Source: Candidatus Latescibacterota bacterium (GTDB lineage: Bacteria; Latescibacterota; UBA2968; GCA-2709665). Taken from it: a stretch of DNA of 13,518 nucleotides. The position numbers and the translations under genes were made by a program. The stretch spans positions 1-13,518 of the forward strand of contig JASLMQ010000162.1 in assembly GCA_030746455.1 (NCBI GenBank), in the 5' to 3' direction. Numbering within the stretch: the stretch's first letter is position 1; every line of letters starts with the position of its first letter. Below are positions 12,593-13,518 of this stretch, in pieces. The notes below the pieces were generated by a model. The model was given only the letters and a program-made list of their open reading frames with translations, was not told where the DNA came from and made no database searches.

Positions 12593-13518
12593 TTACCACA
12601 TCACCCGAAACCACGTCTCCGATTCCGCCCGCTGCCCACCCAGCAGATCCTCCACCACCACGCGAACGCCCCACGGACCCGGCGCCGATCCCTTCATGTC
12701 CAGCCTGAGGTAACGCGGTTCCCATGCCCGGTCGCCCTCGTACGTGTTCGTCACCGCCGTGGTCCACTCCGGCTGCAGCTGTCGTTCGATCTCGGTTTCG
12801 GGCAATGCCCTCACCTGGTAGGTAATCCTATAGCGCGTCGCGCCGAACTCGTCGCGATTCAGATTGTAGACCTCGAAGTAGAGCACCACATAGCCGTCTC
12901 TTCGGCACTGCTTCATCGGGTTTGGCAGGACCATGTACCGATCCCGTCCGAAGGGACGGTCTTCGCGCTCAACCACCCGGCGCGCAAGCAGAACGTCGCT
13001 CACCGACAACGTGTCCGTCCCGAATGTACGAACCGCCATGGTGTCTCGAAGCGTGCCGATGGTGCCCGACTTCCGGTCCTCGGCTTCCGCGCCCAGATGG
13101 TACACGCCAGGTCCCAGCATCAGGCGCTCCCCACAGATCAGGTAGCCCCCTCGCGAAGGTCGGTCTTTCACCCAGGGCAGCATCTCCACGGCTGTCACAT
13201 CGCGTTGCACGGGCGCCCATTCTGAATCGAACAGGAAGAGGCCGTGCCTCATTGCCGCAGAGCGGGCGCCGGAACCCGCCCTCCGGCTCACGACCCGGTC
13301 GTCCTCGAGCGCATAGTAGAGCTCTACCCGGGTCTTCCCGGCGTCACCCCGAAACTGAGCTACCTGATAGGGTGCCGAGTACTGATGGGGGTGCGCATAG
13401 TACTCCGGCACCCAGTCGGTGAATTCGCTGTAGCTCCTCGTCAACCTTCCCTCCGAGATCCCCTGCCCGAACCGCCACGAGTCCCACGTAATGGTGTTCA
13501 GAAAGGTCAGCTCGAAGC
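12593..13518 (-). CDS. C-terminal part of a second GWxTD-type protein (5' end beyond window)
   Basis: The open frame runs from the right edge to TAA at 12593-12595, giving 307 residues of a longer protein. It stays open past a TTG at 13442-13444, reading FELTFLNTITWDSWRFGQG upstream, which matches FEVTFTDEGLNGTFRF in the larger neighbour, so the gene is truncated by the window and does not start at the TTG. It aligns along its length with the C-terminal third of the neighbour: VELYYALEDD against LEVYYGIPND, and YFEVYNLNRDEFGATRYRIT against FYEIYNLTRDAFGQTNYRVE. The TPR and GWxTD parts of the neighbour would lie outside the window. It is transcribed towards the other GWxTD gene with a 338-bp gap, so the two form a tandem paralogous pair of envelope-type proteins of unknown function. 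Confidence 0.8.
   Translation of the reverse strand, partial: FELTFLNTITWDSWRFGQGISEGRLTRSYSEFTDWVPEYYAHPHQYSAPYQVAQFRGDAGKTRVELYYALEDDRVVSRRAGSGARSAAMRHGLFLFDSEWAPVQRDVTAVEMLPWVKDRPSRGGYLICGERLMLGPGVYHLGAEAEDRKSGTIGTLRDTMAVRTFGTDTLSVSDVLLARRVVEREDRPFGRDRYMVLPNPMKQCRRDGYVVLYFEVYNLNRDEFGATRYRITYQVRALPETEIERQLQPEWTTAVTNTYEGDRAWEPRYLRLDMKGSAPGPWGVRVVVEDLLGGQRAESETWFRVMW

Noticed and set aside
12230..13225. 331-residue + strand frame across the GWxTD spacer and the partial - gene
   Set aside because: It overlaps a - strand protein with clear homology to its neighbour, and its first part is translated repeat DNA.
13442..13444. TTG as start of the second GWxTD-type gene
   Set aside because: The frame stays open to the window edge and the upstream residues still align with the paralogue, so the gene is cut by the window.

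Overview
The window looks like a piece of a high-GC, uncultured bacterial genome. GWxTD-domain proteins, a DUF6785/DUF6784-type membrane protein and GC-rich palindromic spacers are features I associate with candidate phyla such as Latescibacterota and their relatives. That assignment is inference from gene content and is of low to moderate confidence. No rRNA, tRNA, CRISPR array, integrase or transposase was seen.

Layout. Positions 1-149 hold the tail of an unrecognised gene. From 357 to 8281 seven genes run on the + strand: a mannonate-dehydratase-family enzyme (uxuA-like), a uroporphyrinogen-decarboxylase/methyltransferase-family protein, a nitrilase-superfamily hydrolase, two amidohydrolase-2 proteins, a PIG-L-type deacetylase, and a polytopic DUF6785-type membrane protein. 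The nitrilase and the two amidohydrolases are joined by TGATG and ATGA stop/start overlaps, so that trio is surely co-translated. The others are separated by 50-160 bp. On the - strand, convergent with this cluster, lie a 1,219-residue exported propeller/TPR/GWxTD protein (8595-12254) and the C-terminal part of a paralogue that continues past the right edge (12593-13518).

How the genes may work together. The + cluster combines a sugar-acid dehydratase, a possible methyl-group or lyase enzyme, C-N bond hydrolases, a zinc-type N-deacetylase fold and a membrane protein. This suggests uptake and stepwise dismantling of a small, probably N-containing or sugar-acid-like compound; the substrate cannot be read from the sequence. 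Two members carry changed active sites: one amidohydrolase lacks the second His of HxH and the late Asp, and the PIG-L protein has HPAD in place of HPDD.

Spacers. Nearly every larger gap is filled by palindromes or short tandem repeats. Two related GC-rich elements, ending in the same 14-bp string, bracket the large GWxTD gene in direct orientation. Two hairpins far apart share an unusual symmetric GAA/GAA internal loop. The two gene-free stretches longer than 300 bp (8282-8594 and 12255-12592) hold only such repeats plus a weak candidate promoter.
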